A stretch of DNA of 10,392 nucleotides from an uncultured Eggerthella sp. (lineage in GTDB: Bacteria; Actinomycetota; Coriobacteriia; Coriobacteriales; Eggerthellaceae): NCBI GenBank assembly GCA_902470405.1, contig CABRGJ010000010.1:1-10392 (forward strand). The letters run 5' to 3'. Shown here piece by piece: positions 1 through 7,341 of this stretch. Every line of letters begins with the position of its first letter. The stretch's first letter is position 1. Under the pieces are notes generated by a model. That model ran no database searches. It saw nothing but the letters and a program-made list of their open reading frames with translations, and had not been told where the DNA came from. The position numbers were made by a program, and so were the translations under genes.

Positions 1-147
1 GAAGCTCTTCTTGGGCTTGGCATTCGGATCGGCGATATAAACGGTCGAAGCTGCCTTGGTGGCGGGCTTTGCCGATGCAGCGGATTTGCGAGTCTTTCCG
101 CCTTCGCGCTGCTGATAACGCTCGTTCAAGGGATTGCGCTGTGACAT
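1..147 (-). CDS. Hypothetical protein, N-terminal 49 residues (cut by the window edge)
   Basis: An open frame runs from an ATG at 147 to the window edge without a stop. It encodes MSQRNPLNERYQQREGGK followed by a Lys/Ala/Ser/Thr-rich polar stretch. The start is supported by an AGGAGA Shine-Dalgarno sequence about 9 nt upstream (near 157-162). The visible part is basic, has no membrane segment and matches no family I recognise; such a tail often precedes a membrane or globular domain, but that part lies outside the window. It sits 55 nt downstream of the purC stop on the same strand and could be co-transcribed with it. It is too short for a functional claim. That it is a real gene is fairly likely from the ribosome binding site and frame. 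Confidence 0.6.
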   Translation of the reverse strand, partial: MSQRNPLNERYQQREGGKTRKSAASAKPATKAASTVYIADPNAKPKKSF

Positions 148-202
148 ACCTTATGGTCTCCTTTAGTGATTCTTGTCTTCGCTGATGATGACGCTACCAC
201 GC

Positions 203-1078
203 CTACTGGGCAATGAAGGTCTTGCCTGTGATCTTTTCGTAGGCCTGGATGTACTTTTCACTGGTAGCTTTGATGACATCCTCTGGAAGGTGCGGCGGCT
301 CGCCCGTACGATCCCAATTCGCGTTGAGCCAATTGCGTACGAACTGCTTGTCGAAGCTAGGCTGCTCGACTCCTTCGATATACGTATCAACTGCCCAGAA
401 GCGCGAAGAGTCGGGCGTGAGCACTTCATCGCCCAAGATGATGGTATTGCCGACCTTGCCGAATTCGAGCTTCGTGTCAGCAATGATAATGCCGCGCTCA
501 CGTGCGTGTTCGGCAGCACGATCGTAAATAGCCAACGTAAGATCCTTGATGGCCTTTGCATCCTCGAAACCGATCAGATCGACCGTCTGGTCAAAGCTGA
601 TGTTCTCGTCATGATCGCCGATCTCGGCCTTCGTTGAAGGCGTGAAGATGGGATTGGGCAAGCGTGACGAATTAATGAGCCCTTCAGGAAGCTCAATGCC
701 GCAGACTGCGCCTGTTGCCTGATAGTCCTTAAGGCCTGAACCGGTAAGATAGCCGCGCACGATGCACTCGACTGGGAACATGTCGGCTTTCTTCACCAGC
801 ATGAAACGGCCTGCAAGATAGTCTGCATAGGGCTTGAACTGTTCGGGAAGATCGGCCACGTCCGCCGAGATGAGGTGATTTTCTACCACATCCGAGAGCA
901 GATCGAACCAGAAGCATGAGAGCTGCGTGAGCACTTGGCCCTTATAGGGAATATCGTCTTTCAGGATATAGTCGAATGCAGAAATGCGGTCGGTCGCAAC
1001 AAGGAGCAGCTTATCTCCTAGATCGTATAGATCGCGAACTTTGCCCTGTGCATCGGGCTTGATATCGATTCCTGACAT
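203..1078 (-). CDS. purC: Phosphoribosylaminoimidazole-succinocarboxamide (SAICAR) synthase
   Basis: PurC joins CAIR and L-aspartate with ATP to make SAICAR in de novo purine synthesis, in the cytoplasm. The 291-residue protein has the N-terminal GKVRDLY motif (residues 12-18), the ATDRISAFD nucleotide-binding segment (28-36), the family signature FPVECIVRGYLTGSG (101-115) and the second signature IADTKLEFG (199-207). Its length matches the longer, about 300-residue form of the enzyme. I chose the ATG at 1078 because AAAGGA lies 5 nt upstream of it. An in-frame start at 1132 would add 18 basic residues, overlap a palindrome and lack this spacing. The two-component genes lie upstream on the same strand, separated by 128 nt. 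PurB, which acts on this enzyme's product, is encoded about 4 kb away. The frame is intact. Confidence 0.97.
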   Translation of the reverse strand: MSGIDIKPDAQGKVRDLYDLGDKLLLVATDRISAFDYILKDDIPYKGQVLTQLSCFWFDLLSDVVENHLISADVADLPEQFKPYADYLAGRFMLVKKADMFPVECIVRGYLTGSGLKDYQATGAVCGIELPEGLINSSRLPNPIFTPSTKAEIGDHDENISFDQTVDLIGFEDAKAIKDLTLAIYDRAAEHARERGIIIADTKLEFGKVGNTIILGDEVLTPDSSRFWAVDTYIEGVEQPSFDKQFVRNWLNANWDRTGEPPHLPEDVIKATSEKYIQAYEKITGKTFIAQ

Positions 1079-1110
1079 ATCGGTCCTTTCTGACCTACGC
1101 TTCGCCTTCA

Positions 1111-1130
1111 GCTTTTTCGTGCGAAAAAGC
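1111..1130. repeat. Perfect 20-nt palindrome upstream of purC
   Basis: GCTTTTTCGTGCGAAAAAGC is a perfect inverted repeat with 9-bp arms and a 2-nt centre, placed 32 nt upstream of the purC start and 77 nt past the sensor-kinase stop. On the plus strand it is followed by ATTTTTCAG; on the minus strand, the direction of the flanking genes, it has no T-tract. It could be a poor terminator for the sensor-kinase transcript, a protein-binding site controlling purC, or an mRNA hairpin in the purC leader. The sequence alone does not decide between these. Confidence 0.5.
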
Positions 1131-1148
1131 ATTTTTCAGTAAAGCTCT

Positions 1149-1154
1149 ATTATG
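1149..1154 (-). promoter_or_regulatory. Possible -10 element for purC
   Basis: CATAAT on the minus strand is the best -10-like hexamer between the sensor-kinase stop and purC. No convincing -35 hexamer lies 16-18 nt upstream. If used, transcription would start near 1142 and the palindrome at 1111-1130 would lie in the untranslated leader. Weak call. Confidence 0.25.
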
Positions 1155-1206
1155 AAACATTTCGTGCGCAAGCGGGAGTGAAAGGAAGATTTTCTTATAC
1201 TTAATC

Positions 1207-2661
1207 TTAATTGCTGATGCCGAGGCGCTTCGTCTTGCCTTTGCGCAGCACGGTTCTGCTATAGAGCGGGATGTAGATGGTGAAACGAGCACCTTCGTTC
1301 GGACGGCCTTCAGCACGCACCCAGCCATTGTGGCGATCGGCGATCTCCTTCACGACCGACAGACCGATGCCCAGACCGCCTGATTCACGCGTACGTCCTG
1401 CATCCGCACGCCAAAAACGCGCGAAGACATTCTTTGCCTCTTCGGCGGTGAAACCAATACCTGTGTCCTGCACCATGATCTTGCCCATCAGGTCGCCTTG
1501 TGTGACCGAGACCCTAATCGAGCCTCCTTCAGGTGTATAGCGCACCGCATTCGAAATGAGATTCGCAGTAGCTTGACGCAGCATGTCAGCATTACCGAAG
1601 ACGAAAACGTGCGGATCGTGATGATAGGTGAACGTCAGCCCTGATTCTTCAACATATGCCTGATGCGCGGTGACCACCGTGTCAACCATCTCGACCAGAT
1701 CGACCTTCGTGAATTCGACCGGATTCGCACGGTTTTCCAAACGAGAGAGCTTGAGCAGCGCATCGACCAAACGGCTGAGACGACGAACCTCGGAATTGAG
1801 CGTTTCGAGGCGTTCTTCATCCGCTTCGAAGACTCCGTCGATCATAGCTTCGACCGTAGACTGAATAGCCATGAGCGGCGTGCGCAGCTCATGCGCAACG
1901 TCGGTGACCAAACGGCGCTCCATATCGCGATTCGATTCAACCGCATCAGCCATCTGGTCGAAGGTCTTGCCTAGACGCGCGATCTCATCATCGCCTGCCA
2001 TGTTCGTACGCGCTGAATAATTGCCTTCTTTCAACGCACGAGCCGCGTTGGTGATGCTGTTGATCGGACGCGAGAGCAGCCGCGCCAGAATAAACCCTGC
2101 GAGCACTGCGACGAGCACCGAGAAGAGCGATGCGAAGATCATGGCTTGATAAGATTTGTTCCTGAAGTCTTGATCCGCCTGCGTAAGCAACGTCTCCGAT
2201 CCGAACACGCGCACATAGACCGTACCAACCTGCTTATCACCCGCGATGATAGGAGCAGAAGCGGTATTGCGCTCGTTTTCGGGAAGCGATGGGCCGAAGC
2301 TGGAATGAACGCCACTGTTATAGACAACCGATCCGTCAGAAGAAACGATCTGGATGCTGACAGTATCGTAGAGCGCCGCCGCTGAATTCGCTGCCGCTAG
2401 CGCGCCGCTGTACCAGTCGTTTGGAGTGGTCTCGAAACCTTGCGCGACAGAATCCGCCACCGATTTCGCTAGATTCTCCATGTTCTCACGCGTGTAGCTT
2501 TGGAAGTATTGTTCCCACACGAACGAGAGCATGCCCACTGCTACCAACGCAGTCATAAGCGCGATGGCCGCAAACGATACAGTGATACGCGCGGTGAAAG
2601 TAAAGCCTCGCCTGGCCTTTCCTTTGCTCTCTTCGTCGTATTCCACGTCCTCTTCGACCAT
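1207..2661 (-). CDS. Membrane sensor histidine kinase (HAMP, HisKA, HATPase_c)
   Basis: This 484-residue sensor kinase very likely phosphorylates the response regulator encoded 41 nt upstream. Domain order: an acidic then basic cytoplasmic N-terminus (1-25), a first membrane helix (about 26-48), an extracytoplasmic sensor region of about 120 residues (50-170), a second helix (about 172-196), a HAMP linker (about 190-245), and the dimerisation/phosphoacceptor motif DVAHELRTPL with His257. The ATP-binding domain follows, with N-box NLISNAVRYTPEGG (367-380), G1 DTGIGF (399-404), F-box region FARFWRAD (413-420) and G2 GGLGIGLS (428-435). All catalytic motifs are intact. The architecture is that of classical EnvZ/PhoR/BaeS-type kinases. 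The sensor region is not a family I can name, so the signal is unknown. The start has AGGA about 8 nt upstream. Confidence 0.95.
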   Translation of the reverse strand: MVEEDVEYDEESKGKARRGFTFTARITVSFAAIALMTALVAVGMLSFVWEQYFQSYTRENMENLAKSVADSVAQGFETTPNDWYSGALAAANSAAALYDTVSIQIVSSDGSVVYNSGVHSSFGPSLPENERNTASAPIIAGDKQVGTVYVRVFGSETLLTQADQDFRNKSYQAMIFASLFSVLVAVLAGFILARLLSRPINSITNAARALKEGNYSARTNMAGDDEIARLGKTFDQMADAVESNRDMERRLVTDVAHELRTPLMAIQSTVEAMIDGVFEADEERLETLNSEVRRLSRLVDALLKLSRLENRANPVEFTKVDLVEMVDTVVTAHQAYVEESGLTFTYHHDPHVFVFGNADMLRQATANLISNAVRYTPEGGSIRVSVTQGDLMGKIMVQDTGIGFTAEEAKNVFARFWRADAGRTRESGGLGIGLSVVKEIADRHNGWVRAEGRPNEGARFTIYIPLYSRTVLRKGKTKRLGISN

Positions 2662-2702
2662 ACGTCCAATCCTGAAGGGAACCTACATGCGAAACGGACG
2701 CG

Positions 2703-3413
2703 TTATTGATTCGCTTTAGTAGGATCTTCGAAGCGGTAACCCACCCCATGGACCGTGTGGAGCCACTTCGGATTACGTGGATTGTCGCCGATCTTGGCGC
2801 GTAGATTCTTCACGTGCGAATCGATGGTGCGTTCATAGCCTTCGAAATCATAGCCGAGCACCTTCTCGACCAGCTCCATACGCGAATATACACGTCCTGG
2901 ATAGCGGCACAACGTGGTGAGCAGCTTGAATTCGCTAGCAGTAAGATCGACCACTTCGTCGTTCACAAGAATCTTGTGACCTGAGATGTCGATAGTGAGC
3001 TCACCGAACTCGAGCACCTCGCGCTGCGGTTCGGAATCGGAATGGACACGGCGGAGCAGCGCACGGACGCGGGCAACCAACTCGCGCGGGCTGAAAGGTT
3101 TCACCAAATAGTCGTCTGCGCCAAGTTCAAGGCCAATGATTCTATCTTCGACCTCGCCTTTTGCGGTGAGCATAATAATAGGCGTGTCAGAATTATCGCG
3201 AATGACACGGCATACGCGCTCGCCGGGAACACGCGGAAGCATGAGATCGAGGATGACCAGATCGAAATGGTGACGTGAGAATTCTTCGAGCGCTTCTTGG
3301 CCGTCACCTACAGCGACAACCTGATAATTCTCGCGCTGCAAATAGGCTGCAACCGCATCGCGGATCGCCTTTTCATCTTCGACCAAAAGAATGCGTCGGG
3401 TATCGTTGCTCAT
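2703..3413 (-). CDS. OmpR/PhoB-family response regulator
   Basis: This is a 236-residue DNA-binding transcriptional regulator activated by phosphorylation. The receiver domain (about 7-120) has the acidic pair Glu12-Asp13, the phosphoacceptor Asp56 in LVILDLMLP, Thr83 in MLTAKG and Lys105 in VKPF. The C-terminal winged helix (about 138-232) ends in the typical pattern RTIDSHVKNLRAKIG followed by HTVHGVGYRF. I chose ATG 3413 because AAGGAG lies 6 nt upstream. An ATG at 3431 would add MCKELI, which is merely the translated ribosome binding site. It is the first gene of a two-gene operon with the sensor kinase downstream. The divergent upstream region contains two inverted repeats, so autoregulation is possible but not shown. 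The regulon cannot be deduced. Confidence 0.95.
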   Translation of the reverse strand: MSNDTRRILLVEDEKAIRDAVAAYLQRENYQVVAVGDGQEALEEFSRHHFDLVILDLMLPRVPGERVCRVIRDNSDTPIIMLTAKGEVEDRIIGLELGADDYLVKPFSPRELVARVRALLRRVHSDSEPQREVLEFGELTIDISGHKILVNDEVVDLTASEFKLLTTLCRYPGRVYSRMELVEKVLGYDFEGYERTIDSHVKNLRAKIGDNPRNPKWLHTVHGVGYRFEDPTKANQ

Positions 3414-3501
3414 AATTAGCTCCTTACACAAAGGATATGTTCAAGATCTCGCAAAGAACCACTGAGGTAATCTGCAAGTGCACTGATCTGTGTTTGGGTT
3501 T

Positions 3502-3507
3502 ATTGTA
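3502..3507 (-). promoter_or_regulatory. Candidate extended -10 promoter for the two-component operon
   Basis: On the minus strand TGCTACAAT forms a TGn-extended -10 with hexamer TACAAT, about 90 nt upstream of the response-regulator ATG. There is no good -35 hexamer. Its place is taken by the inverted repeats at 3514-3532 and 3534-3549, which would fit an activator-dependent promoter. Moderate to weak call. Confidence 0.4.
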
Positions 3508-3513
3508 GCAATT

Positions 3514-3549
3514 AGCATCTCATCTCGATGCTTTGACACTCAAATGTCA
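3514..3549. repeat. Two adjacent inverted repeats in the divergent intergenic region
   Basis: The first repeat is AGCATC, 7 nt, GATGCT (3514-3532). The second is TGACA, 6 nt, TGTCA (3534-3549). They sit back to back between the response-regulator gene on the minus strand and the exported-protein gene on the plus strand, just upstream of the candidate -10 at 3502-3507. This is where operators of a dimeric regulator would be expected. TTGACA at 3533-3538 also resembles a plus-strand -35, but no matching -10 lies 16-18 nt downstream. The rest of 3414-3623 shows no gene. Confidence 0.4.
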
Positions 3550-3623
3550 CAATAACCCTGCGTATTCACACAGCCTTCATGCGCTCGTGCGAAACGCGCC
3601 CGCAGGCAACAGAAAGAAGTACC

Positions 3624-5084
3624 GTGCCGCAGAAACGCACTTCAAAGACGCCCACAACGAAAGCTCGCCCGACCAAGCGCAACGGCAAAGCAAGCCATGC
3701 GCGCTCAAGCGCTTCTTCGTTCAGGCGCGTGCAGCCTCCTCGCACTGGAAGACGCAACGTATTCAACTCACAGGGCCGCACTGGTTCGTCAACGAAGTCC
3801 CGCACAGGGACCACAAGCGCAACAAGCCCCTTCGATCCCGAAGTGCTCCTCACACGCCGCAACCTGCTCATCGGCGCTGGCGTGGTAGGCGGTCTTGTCG
3901 CAGTCGGCGGCATCAGCAGCGCTGCATCGAGCGCATTCTCATCGGCAGACAACATCGAAACCCTTTCGGTGCCTGCAGATTCTGTGACCGAACTGGCCAA
4001 TCTGAATGAAGTCCCCTATGGCGATTACGTCAAGCTCTCGATCTCGAAGACGCTGCCCTTCGGCAGTTTGGTCTGGGCCGATAACGATACCGTAGCTGCA
4101 TGCCTCTGCCCCACCGAACAAGCTCGGCCCCTCAACACCATCCGCCTGTTCTATTTTGCATCAGCGAATCTCGTCGAAGTAATGAAACAACCACAAGGCA
4201 TGGATGAGGGTTTTGACGTCTACGATGTTCGCTGTAGCACCGAAGGTGTTATCTGGACCGAGTGCAACATCTATGAGAATTCGTGGCGTATCTATACCGC
4301 CCGGCTCAATAATGCCCAACTGGAGAATGTCCAATTGGTAGATGAGGGCGACACGAACTGGATCACCCCTTCCATCGCAGCATCGGGCAATGCTGCATTC
4401 TGGCAGGTAGCCCCTGAACCAGACGGACAGTTCGCCAAAGAGAAGGCAGAATTACGCGCGGTTCATTTTGGAGATAGCTCCTATCAACAAGTCTGCGAAG
4501 CGCTCCAGTCCTTCGCCTGTCGCATCGTTTCAACAAGCGATGGCGTCGTGGCTGCTCCGCGCTTGAATTCCTCGACACGCTACTACCAGTTGACCAAGTT
4601 CCTCGCTTCCGATTTCAGCGTAGCCGACGAACTCATCCTCCCTCACGGCATGACGCCTTGTAACATCGGATACGGTAAGAGCGGTTTCTCGTTCGCGTTC
4701 GATAATATCTATAACTACGGAGAGGGTATTTCGAATCTGGGAACCTATACTCCTATGAAGGCAGTCTCTCCTTACCACTACGAGGGGCTTCCTTGGTTTA
4801 GATTCGGACGTACCCCCTCGGCAACACCTGGGTGGTGCGATGAATGGTACATCGTGAAATCCACCCGCGCGATCTGCGGCGTCCATTTCGCCAGCAACAA
4901 CTTCTTCATGATCGATATCCCTAACGACACCGATTCATACGGGGAGTATCTCGTTTCATCAGGATCGTGCAACAATATCGTTGGATTATGCCAGATCACC
5001 AGCACTACAGAAGGCACTGAAGATCATGCGCTCCTGCGCGTCTTCGTGCCAACGTCCAAAAGCCTCGGCGATGCCTTTGCTTAA
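3624..5084 (+). CDS. Membrane-anchored or Tat-exported protein of unknown function
   Basis: I do not recognise this family. From a GTG at 3624 (GAAAGAAG 4 nt upstream) the protein is 486 residues. An ATG at 3579 in the same frame would add 15 residues but has no ribosome binding site. Residues 1 to about 70 are very rich in Lys, Arg, Ser and Thr, like a disordered cytoplasmic tail. Then come LTRRNLLIGAGVVGG (about 76-90) and a hydrophobic stretch to about 105. The twin Arg followed by a hydrophobic helix resembles a Tat signal, though the Thr and the far-internal position are atypical, so a single-pass anchor is equally possible. The remaining about 380 residues are soluble and rich in Trp, Tyr, Asn and Thr, consistent with a beta-rich outside domain, possibly a propeller; that is inference. 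It is the only plus-strand gene here and is divergent from the two-component operon. Confidence 0.8.
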   Translation: MPQKRTSKTPTTKARPTKRNGKASHARSSASSFRRVQPPRTGRRNVFNSQGRTGSSTKSRTGTTSATSPFDPEVLLTRRNLLIGAGVVGGLVAVGGISSAASSAFSSADNIETLSVPADSVTELANLNEVPYGDYVKLSISKTLPFGSLVWADNDTVAACLCPTEQARPLNTIRLFYFASANLVEVMKQPQGMDEGFDVYDVRCSTEGVIWTECNIYENSWRIYTARLNNAQLENVQLVDEGDTNWITPSIAASGNAAFWQVAPEPDGQFAKEKAELRAVHFGDSSYQQVCEALQSFACRIVSTSDGVVAAPRLNSSTRYYQLTKFLASDFSVADELILPHGMTPCNIGYGKSGFSFAFDNIYNYGEGISNLGTYTPMKAVSPYHYEGLPWFRFGRTPSATPGWCDEWYIVKSTRAICGVHFASNNFFMIDIPNDTDSYGEYLVSSGSCNNIVGLCQITSTTEGTEDHALLRVFVPTSKSLGDAFA

Positions 5085-5107
5085 CCGTCACAAGCATGCG
5101 CACATGA

Positions 5108-5133
5108 AAAGAGCTGGCATATGCCAGCTCTTT
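5108..5133. terminator. Bidirectional intrinsic terminator between convergent genes
   Basis: A perfect 26-nt palindrome: arm AAAGAGCTGGCAT at 5108-5120 and its exact complement at 5121-5133. It lies 24 nt after the plus-strand exported-protein gene and about 50 nt after the purB stop on the minus strand. Minus-strand transcripts end in CTCTTTTC (four U), plus-strand ones in CTCTTTG, so both U-tracts are short but the stem is strong. A smaller repeat GGGAAG/CTTCCC (5146-5166) lies between it and purB. Confidence 0.75.
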
Positions 5134-5183
5134 GAATAACGAAGCGGGAAGCTTTACCGTCTTCCCTTTGAGGTCTCTTAGGG

Positions 5184-6525
5184 CTAGAAGGTCAATTCCT
5201 CCAGGCGTTCGAAGACGATGTCCTTTCGCGTGAGGAAATCCCAAGGATCAAAGATCTCATCGAGCACTTCTTTCGTAAGATGTGCATCGGGATCTGCTTC
5301 AAGACGCTCGCGATAGGTGGGGCCATCAACCGCGTTTTGGATATCTTCCCACACTTTCATAGCATTACGCTGCACGATAACGTACGCATCTTCACGCGAA
5401 ATACCCGTATCAACCAGCGCGAGGAGCACCTTCGAAGAGAAGATGAGTCCCTTTGTGCGCCATAGGTTATGTTCCATCTTAGCGGGATAGGTCTGCAGGC
5501 CATCAAGCATCCACTGCATCTTGCCGAACATGTAGTCAAGCGCGATGAAGCTGTCTGCCAACGCGACGCGTTCTGCGCCCGAATGTGAGATATCGCGTTC
5601 ATACCACAGGGCCACATCGTCGTAGGCTACCTGCGCGTTCGCTTTGACAACGCGCGCCAGGCCGCACACACGTTCCGCGGTGATAGGGTTGTTTGTGCGG
5701 CATCGCAGAGGAACCCTTTTGACCCTTCGTGAACGGCTCTTCAGCCTCGATCACATCAGACTGCTGCAGCAAGCGAACTTGCATCGCAATAGACTCGAGC
5801 GTGGAGGCTGTTACCGCGAGTGCGGACATGACCTGCGCATGACGATCGCGTGCGAGCACCTGCGTTGAGAGCGGATCAGGCGTAAGACCGAGCTTCTCAC
5901 ACACATATTCCTCGACAAAAGGATCGATGCTGGAATAGGTTCCGACCGCACCTGAAATCGCACCGGTAGCAGCAACTTCACGTGCCTGTTCCATTCGAAC
6001 GAGGGCGCGCTTGAGAGCCCAAGCCCAGCTGCCGAACTTCATGCCGAAGGTCATTGGCTCTGCATGGATACCATGCGTACGGCCGACGCAAAGCACATTC
6101 TGGAATTCGAATGCGCGGCGCCTACACGTCTCGCCTAGCTGTTTGATATCTTCGATGATGATGTCGCATGCCTGCACGATCTGATAGGAAAGTGCCGTAT
6201 CGCCTAAGTCAGACGAGGTCATGCCATAATGAACCCAGCGTGAAGGCGGTTCGGCCCCTTCAGGAATATCAGCATCGATGTATTCGGCCATGCAAGTGGT
6301 GAACGCAATGACATCGTGATTGGTCACCTTTTCGATCTCGTCGATACGCTCGACCGTGAAATCCGCATGATCGCGGATCCACTGCGCTTCTTCTTTGGTG
6401 ATACCAGACTTACCAAGCTGCGCCTGAGCTTCGCAGGCCAGCACCTCGATCTCTTTCCAAATGGCGAATTTATTCTCAAGTTCCCAAATCTTGCCCATAT
6501 CGGGACGAGTATAGCGACCGATCAT
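5184..6525 (-). pseudogene. purB: Adenylosuccinate lyase with a frameshift in the catalytic loop
   Basis: PurB removes fumarate from SAICAR and from adenylosuccinate (IMP-to-AMP branch). The first frame (ATG 6525, AAAGGA 6 nt upstream) covers residues 1-278: TNHDVIAF with His70, the SSDLGDT segment (104-110), GRTHGIHAEP with His151, and GSSAMPHK (271-278), the start of the mobile loop with the catalytic Ser. Lys278 should be followed by Arg-Asn-Pro. Here only one base (C at complement 5691) of the Arg codon remains, and NPITAERVCGLARV continues in another frame from 5690 to the stop at 5184. Restoring 2 nt gives a normal 447-residue enzyme. Without correction the first frame stops at 5599 after unrelated residues. 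Both halves are otherwise well conserved, so a sequencing or assembly error is as likely as a recent mutation. Confidence 0.9.
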
Positions 6526-6545
6526 CGGAAGTCCTTTCGAATGTT

Positions 6546-6558
6546 GCGCTTGAAGCGC
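6546..6558. repeat. Short inverted repeat in the purB leader
   Basis: GCGCTTGAAGCGC has 6-bp arms around one base, 21 nt upstream of the purB ATG. It is too tight to form a good RNA hairpin but could be a protein-binding site. The surrounding gap 6526-6661 also has a weak -10-like TAAAAT on the minus strand with no clear -35, and no gene. Confidence 0.25.
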
Positions 6559-6661
6559 CTCTGATCAATATCGCTATTTTACCCGATGCTCGAACGCTCG
6601 GTAGCGCGCTTTAGAGGGTTCATAGGATTTAAGGGTGTGCGAAGAGAATCCAGAAAGCACT

Positions 6662-7333
6662 TTAGAGCGAACGGATGACGCGACGCGCCTCGTCGATAAG
6701 ATCGGTATCGGCAGCAACGATGACCTGATCTCCCGGATAAATACGCGTACTACTGCGCACGACCTGGATATCGTCGTTATGAGAGACCGCCACCATGCGA
6801 ATACCATCGCTGAATTCGATATCGAGCGCACGAACGCCCTCTTCCGCACTGTGATTCTTCAGAGGAGGAACTGTGATATCGATGAGCCCAACCTGGTCGT
6901 TGGTGAGCGTGACCGCAACCGACATCGAACCGAGCATCGCTTCTTCTTGGATCATACGCGCAATGAGCGCTGTGGACGAGATGCTCTCTATGCCCAGACG
7001 ACGGAAGATGCGGAGATTCTTCGGGTCGTTCACACGCGCGAGGGCGCGGGAAATGCCGAACACACGGCTCGCGATCTCGCATGCGGCCAGATTGTCTTCA
7101 TCCTGACCAGCGGTAGCGACAAAGATATCCGCCTGCGGGACGCCTGCATCCTCTTGACGCGCAACCTCACAGCCATCGCCCTGAATGACGAGCACGGGAC
7201 CTTCGAGCGTTTCTGAAAGATATGAGGCGGTCTGAGCATCCTCTTCGATGATGGCGACCTCGTTGCCTTCGCCAAGCAGCGTCCGCGCTAAGTATTCACC
7301 GATCTTTCCTCCACCAACGATCACGCAATACAT
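6662..7333 (-). CDS. trkA: TrkA/Ktr-type potassium uptake regulatory protein (RCK), second of pair
   Basis: A 223-residue cytoplasmic gating subunit for a Trk/Ktr potassium transporter. The N-terminal RCK_N Rossmann fold (about 1-130) opens with VIVGGGKIGEYLA (Gly-rich loop residues 7-12) and has acidic Glu30 at the end of strand two, as in NAD(H)-binding members. GDG at about 53-55 is the usual second motif. The RCK_C ligand-binding domain (about 135-223) ends with the typical IYPGDQVIVAADTD. The ATG at 7333 has AGGAGA about 4 nt upstream. It follows the first RCK gene by 8 nt, so the two are co-transcribed and probably form a hetero-assembly, as known for paired TrkA proteins such as actinobacterial CeoB/CeoC. 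No TrkH/TrkG/KtrB channel gene is in the window. The family is certain; exact naming is not. Confidence 0.93.
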   Translation of the reverse strand: MYCVIVGGGKIGEYLARTLLGEGNEVAIIEEDAQTASYLSETLEGPVLVIQGDGCEVARQEDAGVPQADIFVATAGQDEDNLAACEIASRVFGISRALARVNDPKNLRIFRRLGIESISSTALIARMIQEEAMLGSMSVAVTLTNDQVGLIDITVPPLKNHSAEEGVRALDIEFSDGIRMVAVSHNDDIQVVRSSTRIYPGDQVIVAADTDLIDEARRVIRSL

Positions 7334-7341
7334 GGCTTCTC

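Noticed and set aside
173..637. Plus-strand ORF of 154 residues opposite purC
   Set aside because: It is antisense to a clear purC reading frame and has no recognisable motif. Long antisense frames are common in genes of this codon use.
1079..1132. Extended purC start at 1132
   Set aside because: It would translate the palindrome into a basic 18-residue tail absent from the family. The ATG at 1078 has the properly spaced AAAGGA.
3533..3561. TTGACA as a -35 for the plus-strand exported-protein gene
   Set aside because: No -10-like hexamer occurs 16-18 nt downstream. The hexamer is better explained as part of the TGACA/TGTCA inverted repeat.
3566..4000. Minus-strand ORF of 144 residues opposite the start of the exported-protein gene
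   Set aside because: It is a mirror of the Arg/Ser-rich low-complexity coding region, with no ribosome binding site or domain.
5146..5166. GGGAAG/CTTCCC hairpin as the purB terminator
   Set aside because: On the minus strand it has no U-tract. The palindrome at 5108-5133 is the better terminator.
5184..5669. Separate gene starting with GTG at 5669
   Set aside because: It is the C-terminal part of purB in the shifted frame. The conserved residues NPITAER lie upstream of that GTG and no ribosome binding site precedes it.
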